Numbered from the stretch's first letter, positions 26,317 through 34,631 are shown. The stretch is DNA of 64,000 nt from Halpernia humi (GCF_900108025.1 NZ_FNUS01000008.1:140038-204037), one strand, 5' to 3'. The notes: generated by a model from the sequence alone, not told the origin. Program-made: numbers and translations.

Positions 26317-27276
26317 ATGCTTGAACTAAACTACGAAATTTCTGAAATAGATGTAAAATCTTTCTACGGTGTTAATAATCAATTTTTTAATTTAATAAAA
26401 TCTAGTTTTCCGACTTTAAAAATCACGGGAAGAGATAATTTTATTTTTGCTAAAGGCAACAGAGAAGCGCTCGATATTTTTGAAGTAAAATTGAATGATT
26501 TGGTGTCTTTCATTAAAAAATACAATACCATTAATATAAAAGATGTAGAAAGTATTTTGAGGATTAAAGATGAACAGGAGAAAAAATTGGTTTTTGACAA
26601 TGATGTAATTGTAAAAGGCATAAACGGAAAAGTTATAAAAGCCAAAACCACCAATCTAAAAAAACTCGTTAAAGAAACGGAGAAAAAAGATATGGTTTTT
26701 GCGATTGGGCCAGCTGGAACAGGAAAAACTTACACCAGTGTTGCTTTGGCGGTGAAAGCATTAAAGGAAAAAGAGGTAAAAAGAATTATTTTAACGCGAC
26801 CTGCAGTGGAAGCGGGCGAAAGTTTGGGTTTTTTACCCGGCGATTTAAAGGAAAAATTAGATCCTTATTTGCAACCCCTTTATGATGCTTTGCGCGATAT
26901 GATTCCGCACGAAAAATTGGAAGGTTTTATAGAAAAAAATGTGATAGAAGTGGCGCCATTGGCATTTATGCGAGGAAGAACTTTGGATGAAGCCTTTGTG
27001 ATTTTAGATGAAGCCCAAAATACAACCCATTCGCAAATGAAAATGTTTCTCACCAGAATGGGAATGAACGCCAAATTCATTATAACCGGCGATCCGAGCC
27101 AAGTAGATTTGCCGATGCGACAAAAATCTGGTCTTCGGGAAGCGATGCGCATTCTAGAAAATGTAAATGAAATTGGTTTTGTACATCTTACAGAAGAAGA
27201 TGTAGTGCGACATCCCGTGGTGCGAAAAATAATTGTGGCTTATGCGGAGGAAGATAAGAAGCAAAGAATGGATTAA
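26317..27276 (+). CDS. PhoH-family ATPase
   Basis: A 319-aa PhoH-like protein. Residues about 1-110 form the small N-terminal RNA-binding-like domain (KITGRDNFIFAKGNREAL). The P-loop ATPase follows: GPAGTGKTYTSVALAVKAL (Walker A), ILTRPAVEAGESLGFLPGD (PhoH signature), AFVILDEAQNTTHSQMKMFL (Walker B), and FIITGDPSQVDLP. PhoH-like proteins act in RNA metabolism and are often next to ybeY; ybeY is not adjacent here. An intrinsic terminator follows directly, so the gene ends its transcript. Confidence 0.94.
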   Translation: MLELNYEISEIDVKSFYGVNNQFFNLIKSSFPTLKITGRDNFIFAKGNREALDIFEVKLNDLVSFIKKYNTINIKDVESILRIKDEQEKKLVFDNDVIVKGINGKVIKAKTTNLKKLVKETEKKDMVFAIGPAGTGKTYTSVALAVKALKEKEVKRIILTRPAVEAGESLGFLPGDLKEKLDPYLQPLYDALRDMIPHEKLEGFIEKNVIEVAPLAFMRGRTLDEAFVILDEAQNTTHSQMKMFLTRMGMNAKFIITGDPSQVDLPMRQKSGLREAMRILENVNEIGFVHLTEEDVVRHPVVRKIIVAYAEEDKKQRMD

Positions 27277-27301
27277 AAGGTTTATTTTTAGAATATTTTA
27301 T

Positions 27302-27329
27302 AAAAACCACTTTTTTTAGTGGTTTTTTT
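27302..27329 (+). terminator. Rho-independent terminator after phoH-like gene
   Basis: Stem AAAAACCACT / AGTGGTTTTT with a 6-nt loop, ending in a T-run. Confidence 0.88.
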
Positions 27330-27377
27330 GCTTTTGTGATTTATCTCATATTCCCAATTTGATACGAAGTTTTGAAC

Positions 27378-27385
27378 TACTTTTG
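27378..27385 (+). promoter_or_regulatory. -7 element TACTTTTG for the barrel gene
   Basis: Exact TAnnTTTG match, 24 bp before the ATG at 27410. A TTG at 27359-27361 lies 16 bp upstream. It supports the ATG at 27410, not earlier codons of the same frame. Confidence 0.65.
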
Positions 27386-27409
27386 CAGCCAATTTTAAAA
27401 AAAAATCGA

Positions 27410-28039
27410 ATGAAAAAATTAGTATTAGCAAGTGCTGTAGCGCTTTTTGGCTTGATGAATGCACAGAAAGGTTCTGTTTTAGTGCAAGGTGATATTTCTT
27501 ATAACACATCTAAAACTACTTCAAATGCAACTGGAGCAACATCAGAAATGAAAGCAGATGTTTTCGCTTTTAATCCTACTGTTGGTTATCAGTTTACAGA
27601 TCATCTAACTGCAGGTGTAAAACTAGGTGTAGGTACAAGTACACAAACGGTAAGTTTTAATCAGCAAGGGAGTTCAATAAATACTGAATCTAAAAACAAC
27701 GCTTTTCAATATGGCATTTTTGGCAGATATAGCATGCCTCTTAGCGATTTGTTTTCTGTATATGGAGATTTAGATATTTATGCAACAAGTGGTAAGGTAA
27801 CAAGTCCAAATTTTGTTGGAAATACGGTTTCTTATACAGATACAAAAACAGAAGGTTTTGGTGTGAGATTTACACCAAATTTGTTCATTAATATGAAAAA
27901 TTCTTTTGGGCTTAACTTTAATATCGGAGGAATAGGATATGAAAATTCTAAAGTAAAAGGTTTGGATACCAAAACAAATTCTTTTGGTTTTTCTTTTGGA
28001 CAAGGCGTTACTGTTGGTATTTCTAAAAACTTTAAATAG
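27410..28039 (+). CDS. Small outer-membrane beta-barrel protein
   Basis: A 209-aa protein with the signal peptide MKKLVLASAVALFGLMNAQ, then beta-strands of alternating pattern to a C-terminal VTVGISKNFK. This matches the OmpX/OmpW-like 'outer membrane beta-barrel domain' proteins common in Flavobacteriia. Strand phrases include FNPTVGYQFTDHLTAGVKLGVG and FQYGIFGRYSMPLSDLFSVYG. The start at 27410 is supported by the signal peptide and the promoter element. It is monocistronic, bounded by terminators on both sides. Function beyond membrane insertion is unknown. Confidence 0.85.
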   Translation: MKKLVLASAVALFGLMNAQKGSVLVQGDISYNTSKTTSNATGATSEMKADVFAFNPTVGYQFTDHLTAGVKLGVGTSTQTVSFNQQGSSINTESKNNAFQYGIFGRYSMPLSDLFSVYGDLDIYATSGKVTSPNFVGNTVSYTDTKTEGFGVRFTPNLFINMKNSFGLNFNIGGIGYENSKVKGLDTKTNSFGFSFGQGVTVGISKNFK

Positions 28040-28069
28040 TAATCATCAATTAAATTATTTCATTAAAAA

Positions 28070-28098
28070 AATCCTAAGCAAGTCGCTTAGGATTTTTG
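28070..28098. terminator. Bidirectional terminator between barrel gene and ffh
   Basis: Stem AATCCTAAGC / GCTTAGGATT with a 5-nt loop, flanked by A-run and T-run so it can work in both directions. The two genes converge here. Confidence 0.88.
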
Positions 28099-28116
28099 AT
28101 TTTTACTATTTAGAAT

Positions 28117-29484
28117 TTATTTTCCAAATAAATTGCCGCCCATTCCGGGTACTTTTGGCATTCCTTTGCTCATCATCTGCATCATTTGTTTGCCTTGTGG
28201 GCCTTGCATCATTTTCATCATTTTTCCCATTTGTTCAAACTGTTTCATCAAAGCATTTACATCTTCAATTTTTCTTCCTGCGCCACGCGCAATTCTTTGT
28301 TTTCTGGTTGTGTTAATGAGTGACGGTGTTCTTCGTTCATCTGGTGTCATACTGTGAATGATGGCTTCGATGTGTTTAAAAGCATCGTCATTAATATCTA
28401 CATCTTTGATGGCTTTTCCCACACCAGGAAGCATGCCCATCAAATCTTTCATATTTCCCATTTTTTTGATTTGATTGATTTGTTTCAAGAAATCATCAAA
28501 ACCAAATTCATTTTTGGCAATTTTTTTATGGAGTTTTTTGGCTTCTTCTTCGTCGAATTGCTCTTGGGCGCGCTCTACCAAAGAGACTACATCACCCATT
28601 CCCAAAATTCGGTCTGCCATTCTTTCTGGATAGAATAAATCCAGAGCTTCCATTTTCTCTCCTGTAGAAATAAATTTTATCGGTTTTTCAACGACGGTTC
28701 TAATCGTCAAAGCTGCTCCACCGCGTGTATCACCATCTAATTTCGTTAAAACTACACCATCAAAATTTAAAGTATCGTTAAAGCTTTTTGCAGTGTTTAC
28801 AGCATCTTGCCCCGTCATAGAATCAACTACGAAAAGAGTTTCAGTAGGTTTTATAGTTTGATGAACAGTTTTTATTTCGTTCATCATGGCTTCGTCAATA
28901 GCCAAACGTCCGGCGGTATCAACAATTACAACATCGTGCTTATTTTCTTTGGCAAAATTAATCGCATTCTGGGCAATAGAAGAAGGGTTTTTGTTTTCTT
29001 CTTCCGTATAAACTGTGATGCCAATTTGCTTTCCTAAAACTTTCAACTGCTCAATTGCCGCTGGTCGGTAAACGTCACAAGCAACTAATAATGGATTTTT
29101 TGCTTTTTTTTGTTTTAAATAATTGGCCAATTTACCCGAAAAAGTAGTTTTACCAGAACCTTGCAAACCTGCAATTAAAACAACACTTGGTTTCCCAGAA
29201 AGATTGATGCCTTCTTGCGAACCGCCCATTAATTCTACCAACTCATCGTGAACAATTTTCGTCATCAATTGTCCCGGGCTTAAACTTGTTAAAACATTCT
29301 GTCCTAAAGCTTTATCTTGAACTCTTTTCGTTAAATCTTTAGCGATTTTATAATTTACATCGGCATCTACAAGTGCGCGGCGAATTTCTTTCACCGTTTC
29401 TGCCACATTTATTTCCGTGATTTTTCCGCGGCCTTTTATATTGTGGAGTGCTTTATCTAATTTATCCTGTAAACTGTTGAACAT
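28117..29484 (-). CDS. ffh: Signal recognition particle protein Ffh
   Basis: A 455-aa SRP54 GTPase that targets nascent membrane proteins to FtsY and the translocon. It has an N-terminal helical bundle (MFNSLQDKLDKALHNIKGRGKI), then the G domain with VLIAGLQGSGKTTFSGKLA (G1), VDTAGRLAIDEAMM (G3 plus insertion) and VLTKLDGDTRGGAAL (G4 TKLDG). A methionine-rich M domain binds SRP RNA and signal peptides; SMTPDERRTP and GRKIEDVNALMKQFEQM are typical, and the tail is rich in GM and QM. Normal length. The SRP RNA gene was not found in this window. Confidence 0.97.
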   Translation of the reverse strand: MFNSLQDKLDKALHNIKGRGKITEINVAETVKEIRRALVDADVNYKIAKDLTKRVQDKALGQNVLTSLSPGQLMTKIVHDELVELMGGSQEGINLSGKPSVVLIAGLQGSGKTTFSGKLANYLKQKKAKNPLLVACDVYRPAAIEQLKVLGKQIGITVYTEEENKNPSSIAQNAINFAKENKHDVVIVDTAGRLAIDEAMMNEIKTVHQTIKPTETLFVVDSMTGQDAVNTAKSFNDTLNFDGVVLTKLDGDTRGGAALTIRTVVEKPIKFISTGEKMEALDLFYPERMADRILGMGDVVSLVERAQEQFDEEEAKKLHKKIAKNEFGFDDFLKQINQIKKMGNMKDLMGMLPGVGKAIKDVDINDDAFKHIEAIIHSMTPDERRTPSLINTTRKQRIARGAGRKIEDVNALMKQFEQMGKMMKMMQGPQGKQMMQMMSKGMPKVPGMGGNLFGK

Positions 29485-29682
29485 AATTTTTATTTAATAA
29501 TGTTGCAAAAATAAGGAAATAACAACATAAAAAAAAACAGAGTTGAAATCGTGTATTATAAGAATTAAATCTGCAAATTAAGAGACTGCAAAAAATTGAA
29601 AAAAATATTTTTTTCATTTAGAAAAATCTTCATTTTTACTTTATAATACCATTTTATCTTTGAATTTTCCGAAAAATAAAAA

Positions 29683-29755
29683 TGCTCCATAGGAGCAATA
29701 TCTTTGTAGAAAAAATGAATAAGATTGAAAAAGAACTCCGGAGGAGTTCAATCTT
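29683..29755. repeat. Paired short palindromes (dispersed intergenic repeat)
   Basis: TGCTCC-ATA-GGAGCA at 29683-29697 and GAACTCC-GGA-GGAGTTC at 29733-29749. The second is enclosed by AAGATT / AATCTT arms. A TCTTTGTAGAAAAA spacer lies between them. The paired layout suggests a dispersed element rather than a gene-specific signal. Confidence 0.6.
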
Positions 29756-29828
29756 TTAAAGTAATTTTATTGACAAAATGATATAAGATATTAAGAATAA
29801 AAAATTAGATTAGAATCTGAAAACAAAA

Positions 29829-29853
29829 AAAAGCACCTAAAAAAGGTGCTTTT
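29829..29853 (-). terminator. Rho-independent terminator after acyl-CoA dehydrogenase
   Basis: Stem AAAAGCACC / GGTGCTTTT with a 7-nt loop, followed on the minus strand by a T-run. It starts 20 bp after the stop of the gene. Confidence 0.88.
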
Positions 29854-29872
29854 AAAACTATTTAGTTAAAAA

Positions 29873-31012
29873 TTATCTCGTAATCTCTCTCCCGATCACC
29901 AATCTTTGGATTTCTGAAGTGCCTTCGCCAATGGTGCAAAGTTTAGAATCTCGGTAATATTTTTCTGCTGGAAAATCTTTAGTATAACCATAACCTCCAA
30001 AAATCTGAACGGCATTGTTAGCGATTCTCACACAAGCTTCCGAAGCGTAAAGTTTTGCCATTGCGCCTTCTTTAGTCATCACCACTTTATTATTTTTCAT
30101 TTCTGATGCGCGTTCAATTAAAAGTTCAGCGGCATCAATTTCTGTTGCCATATCGGCCAACATAAAATTAATCGCTTGGAAACTAGAGATAGATTTTCCA
30201 AATTGATGTCTTTCTTGCGCGTATTTTAAAGCGGCTTTGTAAGCGCCACGGGCGAGTCCTAAACTTAATGCAGCAATAGAAATTCTACCGCCATCAAGAA
30301 TTTTCATGGCTTGTTTAAAACCAGAACCTACTTCGCCTAAACGATTTGCATCGGGCACTCTCACATTATCAAAAATAAGTTCAGCGGTTTCTGAAGCGCG
30401 CATTCCTAGTTTATTTTCTTTTTTTCCAGAAGTAAAACCGGCCATTCCTTTTTCTAAAACAAAAGCTGTAGAATTATTTTTTGCCCCTTTTTCGCCTGTT
30501 CTTGTCATTACAACTGCAATATTGCCAGAAATAGCGTGTGTGATGAAATTTTTTGCACCATTGATCACCCATTCATCGCCATCTTTCACAGCCGTTGTAG
30601 ACATTCCGCCTGAATCTGACCCTGTGTTGTGCTCGGTTAATCCCCAAGCGCCGATTACTTTTCCGGAAGCCAATTGTGGTAACCATTTATGGCGTTGATC
30701 TTCATTTCCGAATTCGTAAATATGATTGGTACAGAGCGAATTGTGCGCGGCAACAGATAAACCGATTGAGGGATCTACTTGTGAAATTTCATCTAAAATA
30801 CTTACATATTCGTGGTAGCCTAAACCAGAACCACCATATTTTTCGGGAATTACGATACCCATAAAACCCATTTCACCTAGTTGGTGAAATAAATCAACGG
30901 GAAAGGTTTGGCTCTCGTCCCAATCCATAATGTGTGGCCTAATATTTTTTTCAGCAAAATCTCTTGCAGTTTCTGCAATCATTTTGATGTTTTCTTTTGT
31001 TTCAAAAGTCAT
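29873..31012 (-). CDS. Acyl-CoA dehydrogenase
   Basis: A 379-aa FAD-dependent acyl-CoA dehydrogenase of fatty-acid or branched-chain amino-acid oxidation. Motifs are GAWGLTEHNTGSDSGG (FAD/substrate-loop signature), AKNFITHAISGNIAVVM, and the C-terminal ARIANNAVQIFGGYGYTKDF-type segment (here ACVRIANNAVQIFGGYGY). YRDSKLCTIGEGTSEIQRL carries the position of the catalytic glutamate region and matches short-chain or isovaleryl-type enzymes. The C-terminal 'IGEGTSEIQRLVIGREI' is diagnostic of the family. Substrate chain length cannot be read from sequence. No electron-transfer flavoprotein gene is adjacent. Confidence 0.94.
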   Translation of the reverse strand: MTFETKENIKMIAETARDFAEKNIRPHIMDWDESQTFPVDLFHQLGEMGFMGIVIPEKYGGSGLGYHEYVSILDEISQVDPSIGLSVAAHNSLCTNHIYEFGNEDQRHKWLPQLASGKVIGAWGLTEHNTGSDSGGMSTTAVKDGDEWVINGAKNFITHAISGNIAVVMTRTGEKGAKNNSTAFVLEKGMAGFTSGKKENKLGMRASETAELIFDNVRVPDANRLGEVGSGFKQAMKILDGGRISIAALSLGLARGAYKAALKYAQERHQFGKSISSFQAINFMLADMATEIDAAELLIERASEMKNNKVVMTKEGAMAKLYASEACVRIANNAVQIFGGYGYTKDFPAEKYYRDSKLCTIGEGTSEIQRLVIGREITR

Positions 31013-31435
31013 AAAAATTATTTTCGTAAATATAAGAATTTAAGATCGATTATAATTTTAAAAAAAATATGATATTAAATAGGATTTTGAGAAAAGTATA
31101 TGTTTTGAAGTTTTTAAGTGGTGAACTTTACTTCTGAAATACGTATAACATGATAGTTTTTTTGGCGAAAAGATTAACGCATCTCAACTTGTAAAGAAAT
31201 CCTAGGTGTTGCGGAAGCAGGAACGGAGGGCGGATTAAGTTGCCCAAATAAAATATTGTAATTCTTAATTTGTCTTTTAAATTAATATAATATTTCAAAA
31301 TAAAGTTGTACTTTTGCACCACTTTTGTGGGAAGTATTTTGGGAAAGTAAAGTCTTAATAATTAACAACTTCCATATTTTTCAGGTTACCACATTTACCA
31401 AAACTGAAATTTAAGGAATACAAATTTTTTTTAAT
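31013..31435. other. 423-bp intergenic region upstream of rpsA
   Basis: It holds the rpsA promoter element and a leader of about 115 nt with complementary GGGAAGT and ACTTCC segments that could fold. It also holds an unexplained, less AT-rich stretch at 31170-31250. No convincing ORF. Confidence 0.5.
31309..31316 (+). promoter_or_regulatory. -7 element TACTTTTG for rpsA
   Basis: Exact TAnnTTTG match 120 bp before the rpsA ATG. It implies a long untranslated leader, which fits autogenous control of S1. Confidence 0.65.
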
Positions 31436-33283
31436 ATGTCAGAAACGACAAACACACCGGAAGAGGTTGTAGAAAGCCAAAGCCAACACACACAAAAAAA
31501 CGAGGAGGTTTTAGTAAACCAAAACGTAGCACCAGAAGCGTTTGACTGGGAATCTTTTGAAAGCGGACTAAACGCTGAAGATAGAACAGAAAAACAAGAA
31601 TTAGAAGAAATTTATAATGGCTCTCTCAATGATTTAGGAGATTCTGACATTATCACTGGTAAAGTGGTAAGATTAACAGATAGAGAAGCGATTGTAGATA
31701 TTAATTTTAAATCTGAAGGTGTAATTTCTCTAAACGAATTCCGTTACAACCAAGACCTAAAAGTAGGTGATGAAGTGGAAGTAATGGTGGACAAAAGAGA
31801 AGATAAAACTGGCCAATTGCAACTATCTCACAAGAAAGCGAGAACATTAAAAGCATGGGATAGAGTAAATGAGCTTCATGAATCAGGCGAAATTGTTAAT
31901 GGTTTAGTAAAATCTAGAACAAAAGGCGGTATGATTGTAGATGTCTTCGGTTTAGAAGCATTTTTACCAGGTTCGCAAATTGATGTGAAACCGATTAAAG
32001 ACTACGATCAATTTGTTGGAAAAACAATGGAATTTAAAGTTGTGAAAATCAACCCAGAATTTAAAAACGTTGTTGTATCTCACAAAGCGCTTATCGAAGC
32101 CGATATCGAAGGTCAGAAAAAAGAAATCATCGCACAATTAGAAAAAGGACAAGTATTAGAAGGAACTGTGAAAAACATCACTTCTTATGGTGTATTTGTA
32201 GATTTAGGTGGTGTAGATGGTTTGATTCACATTACAGATTTATCTTGGAGCAGAGTAAACCATCCATCAGAAGTTCTTTCTGACGGTGAAACTGTGAAAG
32301 TGGTAATTCTTGATTTTGATGAAGATAAAACAAGAATCCAATTAGGTATGAAGCAACTTGAGGCTCATCCGTGGGATGCTTTAGGTGAAAATATTAAAAT
32401 TGGTGATAAAGTAAAAGGAAAAGTAGTTGTTCTTGCAGATTATGGCGCATTCGTAGAGGTTGCACCAGGTGTGGAAGGATTAATTCACGTTTCTGAAATG
32501 TCTTGGAGCACGCACTTAAGAAGCGCCGGAGATTTCGTGAAAGTGGGTGACGAAGTAGAAGCAGAAGTTTTAACCTTAGATAGAGAAGATAGAAAAATTT
32601 CTCTTGGTATGAAACAACTGAACCAAGATCCTTGGACGAATATTGAATCTAAATATCCAGTTGGTTCTACACACACAGGAACTGTGAGAAACTTCACAAA
32701 CTTTGGTGTTTTTGTAGAATTAGAAGAAGGAATTGACGGATTAATTTATATTTCTGATCTTTCTTGGACTAAAAAAATCAAACATCCATCAGAATTTTGC
32801 AACGTTGGCGATAAATTAGATGTAATCGTTCTTGAACTTGATGTTCAAGCCAGAAGATTATCTTTAGGTCACAAACAATTGCAAGAAAATCCTTGGGATA
32901 AATTTGAAACCAAATACGCTGAAGGAACCATCCATAACGGAAAAGCAACTGATGTTTTTGATAAAGGAGCAGCGGTGCAGTTTGAAGATGCAGAAGTTGA
33001 AGCATTTTGCCCAGCAAGATTATTAGAAAAAGAAGATGGTTCTAAAATCAAAAAAGGAGAAGATGCAGACTTTAAAGTTATTGAATTCAATAAAGAATTC
33101 AAAAGAGTAGTGGTTTCCCACACCGGCATCTTTAAAGAAGAAGAGAAGAAAAACGTAAAAGAATCTTCTAGCAAATCTGCAGGTAAATCTGCTGCAATTT
33201 CATCTACAAGTGAAGAAAAATCTACACTTGGTGATATTGATGTTTTAGCAGAATTAAAAAAGAAAATGGATGCAGGTAAATAA
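31436..33283 (+). CDS. rpsA: 30S ribosomal protein S1
   Basis: A 615-aa protein with an acidic N-terminal extension (residues 1-70, rich in E and Q) typical of Bacteroidota, then six S1 RNA-binding domains. The clear ones are repeated as GVFVDLGGVDGLIHITDLSW, GAFVEVAPGVEGLIHVSEMSW and GVFVELEEGIDGLIYISDLSW (domains 3-5). Domains 1 and 2 (GDEVEVMVDKREDKTGQ; GMIVDVFGLEAFLPGSQID) and the last (GAAVQFEDAEVEAFCPA) are more divergent, as in E. coli. The C-terminus is lysine/serine-rich. S1 binds mRNA during initiation, which matters in Bacteroidota where Shine-Dalgarno sequences are weak. A strong terminator follows. Confidence 0.96.
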   Translation: MSETTNTPEEVVESQSQHTQKNEEVLVNQNVAPEAFDWESFESGLNAEDRTEKQELEEIYNGSLNDLGDSDIITGKVVRLTDREAIVDINFKSEGVISLNEFRYNQDLKVGDEVEVMVDKREDKTGQLQLSHKKARTLKAWDRVNELHESGEIVNGLVKSRTKGGMIVDVFGLEAFLPGSQIDVKPIKDYDQFVGKTMEFKVVKINPEFKNVVVSHKALIEADIEGQKKEIIAQLEKGQVLEGTVKNITSYGVFVDLGGVDGLIHITDLSWSRVNHPSEVLSDGETVKVVILDFDEDKTRIQLGMKQLEAHPWDALGENIKIGDKVKGKVVVLADYGAFVEVAPGVEGLIHVSEMSWSTHLRSAGDFVKVGDEVEAEVLTLDREDRKISLGMKQLNQDPWTNIESKYPVGSTHTGTVRNFTNFGVFVELEEGIDGLIYISDLSWTKKIKHPSEFCNVGDKLDVIVLELDVQARRLSLGHKQLQENPWDKFETKYAEGTIHNGKATDVFDKGAAVQFEDAEVEAFCPARLLEKEDGSKIKKGEDADFKVIEFNKEFKRVVVSHTGIFKEEEKKNVKESSSKSAGKSAAISSTSEEKSTLGDIDVLAELKKKMDAGK

Positions 33284-33310
33284 TTAACCTTCATTCTATC
33301 TTTACATAAG

Positions 33311-33342
33311 GCGCTTCACGGTATTCGTGAAGCGCTTTTTTT
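33311..33342 (+). terminator. Rho-independent terminator after rpsA
   Basis: Stem GCGCTTCACG / CGTGAAGCGC with a 5-nt loop, then seven T. Confidence 0.92.
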
Positions 33343-33391
33343 ATAACTTTAAATATGTTGTAACTTTATCCCTCCAAAATAAGAGATTTTT

Positions 33392-33952
33392 ATGAATTTT
33401 AAAATAACTTCAGAAGGTAAAATATCAAAATATTTTATCAGTCAAGATATCTTTGATTTTGCTCAGGCCTCAAAGTTTGTGCAAAATTCTGCATATAAAA
33501 GAAATACTAATAAGTTCAACAAACTCTGCGTTTTTGAAGATTTAGGTGGAACTTGCAGCACAAAACACGCCTTATTAAAAGAATTAGCAGTAGAAAATAA
33601 GCATGAAGAAATAAAATTGATGCTTGGTATTTTTAATATGAATTCTCAGAACTCAACAAAGATTTCAAAAGTGTTAGATAAATATCATTTAACCGAAATG
33701 CCGGAAGCGCACAATTATCTAAAAGTAGGCGAGAACTATCTAGATTTTACAAGAAAAAACTCAACCCCAGAAGATTTTTTAAAAGATTTAGTTCAAGAAA
33801 TTGAAATTCAATCTGATCAAACGATAGAGTTCAAAACAAACTATCATCAAACTTATTTAAAGCAATATTTGCAAGAGCATCCAGAAATAAACTTTGCGTT
33901 TTCTGAATTTTGGCAGATTAGAGAAGAATGTATTGCAGCGTTGCAAACATAA
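33392..33952 (+). CDS. Hypothetical protein with a transglutaminase-like Cys-His-Asp pattern
   Basis: A 186-aa cytoplasmic protein without signal peptide. The spacing LGGTCSTKHALLKEL (Cys55), then PEAHNYLKVGENYLDFT (His107 and Asp118) matches the order of a transglutaminase/papain-like catalytic triad. There the cysteine opens a helix, and the histidine and aspartate sit on adjacent strands. That family assignment is my inference from pattern. The remainder is helical. It is bounded by terminators on both sides, so it is its own unit. It is convergent with rplS. Confidence 0.55.
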   Translation: MNFKITSEGKISKYFISQDIFDFAQASKFVQNSAYKRNTNKFNKLCVFEDLGGTCSTKHALLKELAVENKHEEIKLMLGIFNMNSQNSTKISKVLDKYHLTEMPEAHNYLKVGENYLDFTRKNSTPEDFLKDLVQEIEIQSDQTIEFKTNYHQTYLKQYLQEHPEINFAFSEFWQIREECIAALQT

Positions 33953-33954
33953 AA

Positions 33955-33980
33955 AAAACCACCGAAAATTCGGTGGTTTT
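33955..33980. terminator. Bidirectional terminator before rplS 3' end
   Basis: Stem AAAACCACCGAA / TTCGGTGGTTTT with a 2-nt centre (in practice a 4-nt loop). A-run on one side and T on the other. It serves both convergent genes. Confidence 0.88.
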
Positions 33981-34001
33981 GTATCTTTATAAAAAGAAGT
34001 A

Positions 34002-34352
34002 TTATCTTCTAGCAGCGTCTTTAATTCTCGCTTTTTTACCACGAAGATTACGGAAGTAATAGATTCTTGCTCTTCTTACTTTACCTCTTCTATCCACTTC
34101 AATTTTTTGAAGCGCTGGTAAATTTAAAGGGAAAACGCGTTCTACACCAACATCACCACTCATTTTTCTGATGGTAAACATTTTAGTAGCACCAGTCCCG
34201 CGAACTTGGATCACTACACCTTTAAAGAACTGTGTTCTTGTTTTTGCACCCTCACTAATTTCGTAATAAGCGGTAATTGTATCACCGGCTTTAAATTTTG
34301 GGAAATCTTTTTTCTCAATGTACTTTTCTTGTACGTAATTAATTAAATCCAT
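34002..34352 (-). CDS. rplS: 50S ribosomal protein L19
   Basis: A 116-aa ribosomal protein at the 30S-50S interface. Motifs are FPKFKAGDTITAYYEISEG (N-terminal barrel), GATKMFTIRKMSGDVGVERVFPLNLPALQKIEV (quoted here as TIRKMSGDVGVERVFPLN and PALQKIEV), and the basic C-terminus RRARIYYFRNLRGKKARI. The length is usual for the family. The TATTTTTG promoter element lies 71 bp upstream. The tracrRNA gene starts farther upstream on the same strand and ends in its own terminator before it. Confidence 0.97.
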   Translation of the reverse strand: MDLINYVQEKYIEKKDFPKFKAGDTITAYYEISEGAKTRTQFFKGVVIQVRGTGATKMFTIRKMSGDVGVERVFPLNLPALQKIEVDRRGKVRRARIYYFRNLRGKKARIKDAARR

Positions 34353-34422
34353 TGTTTAATTGTAAATAATTTTTAAGCAAAGCAACGTTCACGTCTATCG
34401 TCAGAGGTTAGTTTACAGGCTG

Positions 34423-34430
34423 CAAAAATA
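34423..34430 (-). promoter_or_regulatory. -7 element TATTTTTG for rplS
   Basis: Exact TAnnTTTG on the minus strand, 70 bp before the rplS ATG. It lies downstream of the tracrRNA terminator, so rplS has its own promoter. Confidence 0.65.
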
Positions 34431-34488
34431 AAATAAATTTTTAAACTGGGCAATACAATTTATATATTTTTAAAGAATTACAGATTTG

Positions 34489-34581
34489 CAAAAAAAAAGT
34501 CCCACCGAAGCAGGACTAAAGATTTTACATCTACGGCATATAGCCTTATTGTGATAAGATTAAAGACTAGAAATTTTAATC
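34489..34581 (-). ncRNA. tracrRNA of the type II-C CRISPR-Cas9 system
   Basis: Read on the minus strand. The anti-repeat at 34573-34548 pairs with nucleotides 1-26 of the CRISPR repeat: 21 Watson-Crick pairs, 3 G:U wobbles and 2 mismatches in the middle, which form an internal bulge. Next comes a CACAAUAAGGC junction like that of Neisseria tracrRNA, and a nexus hairpin GGC-UAUAU-GCC (34545-34535). The last element is a hairpin AGUCCUGC-UUCG-GUGGGACU (34517-34498) followed by nine U, a rho-independent terminator. Estimated length is about 93 nt, with the 5' end inferred from the promoter. The pairing fixes the direction of the array as plus-strand. Confidence 0.9.
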
Positions 34582-34586
34582 AGTTA

Positions 34587-34594
34587 CAAATATA
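34587..34594 (-). promoter_or_regulatory. -7 element TATATTTG for tracrRNA
   Basis: Exact TAnnTTTG on the minus strand, about 6 nt before the expected tracrRNA 5' end. No TTG is seen at -33. Confidence 0.7.
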
Positions 34595-34615
34595 GGGAAA
34601 AACTTTTTAACTTGT

Positions 34616-34631
34616 TTACGGCTAGCCGTAA
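34616..34631. promoter_or_regulatory. 16-bp perfect palindrome between tracrRNA and cas9 promoters
   Basis: TTACGGCTAGCCGTAA reads the same on both strands. It lies about 22 bp upstream of the tracrRNA -7 box. On the other side it is about 22 bp upstream of a near-consensus TAACTTTA (34653-34660) that could serve cas9. The position suits an operator for a dimeric regulator of both genes. It could instead be a chance palindrome. Confidence 0.45.

Larger units (their letters stand above)
29485..29872. other. 388-bp AT-rich intergenic region with hairpins
   Basis: Very AT-rich. It holds two compact hairpins of the kind scattered through flavobacterial genomes (annotated separately) and the terminator of the acyl-CoA dehydrogenase gene. 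I looked for an SRP RNA next to ffh and saw none. No ORF with coding character. Confidence 0.6.

Noticed and set aside
29485..29872. SRP RNA next to ffh
   Set aside because: No GGAA-type tetraloop stem or long hairpin of SRP RNA type was found; the region is too AT-rich and only short hairpins are present.
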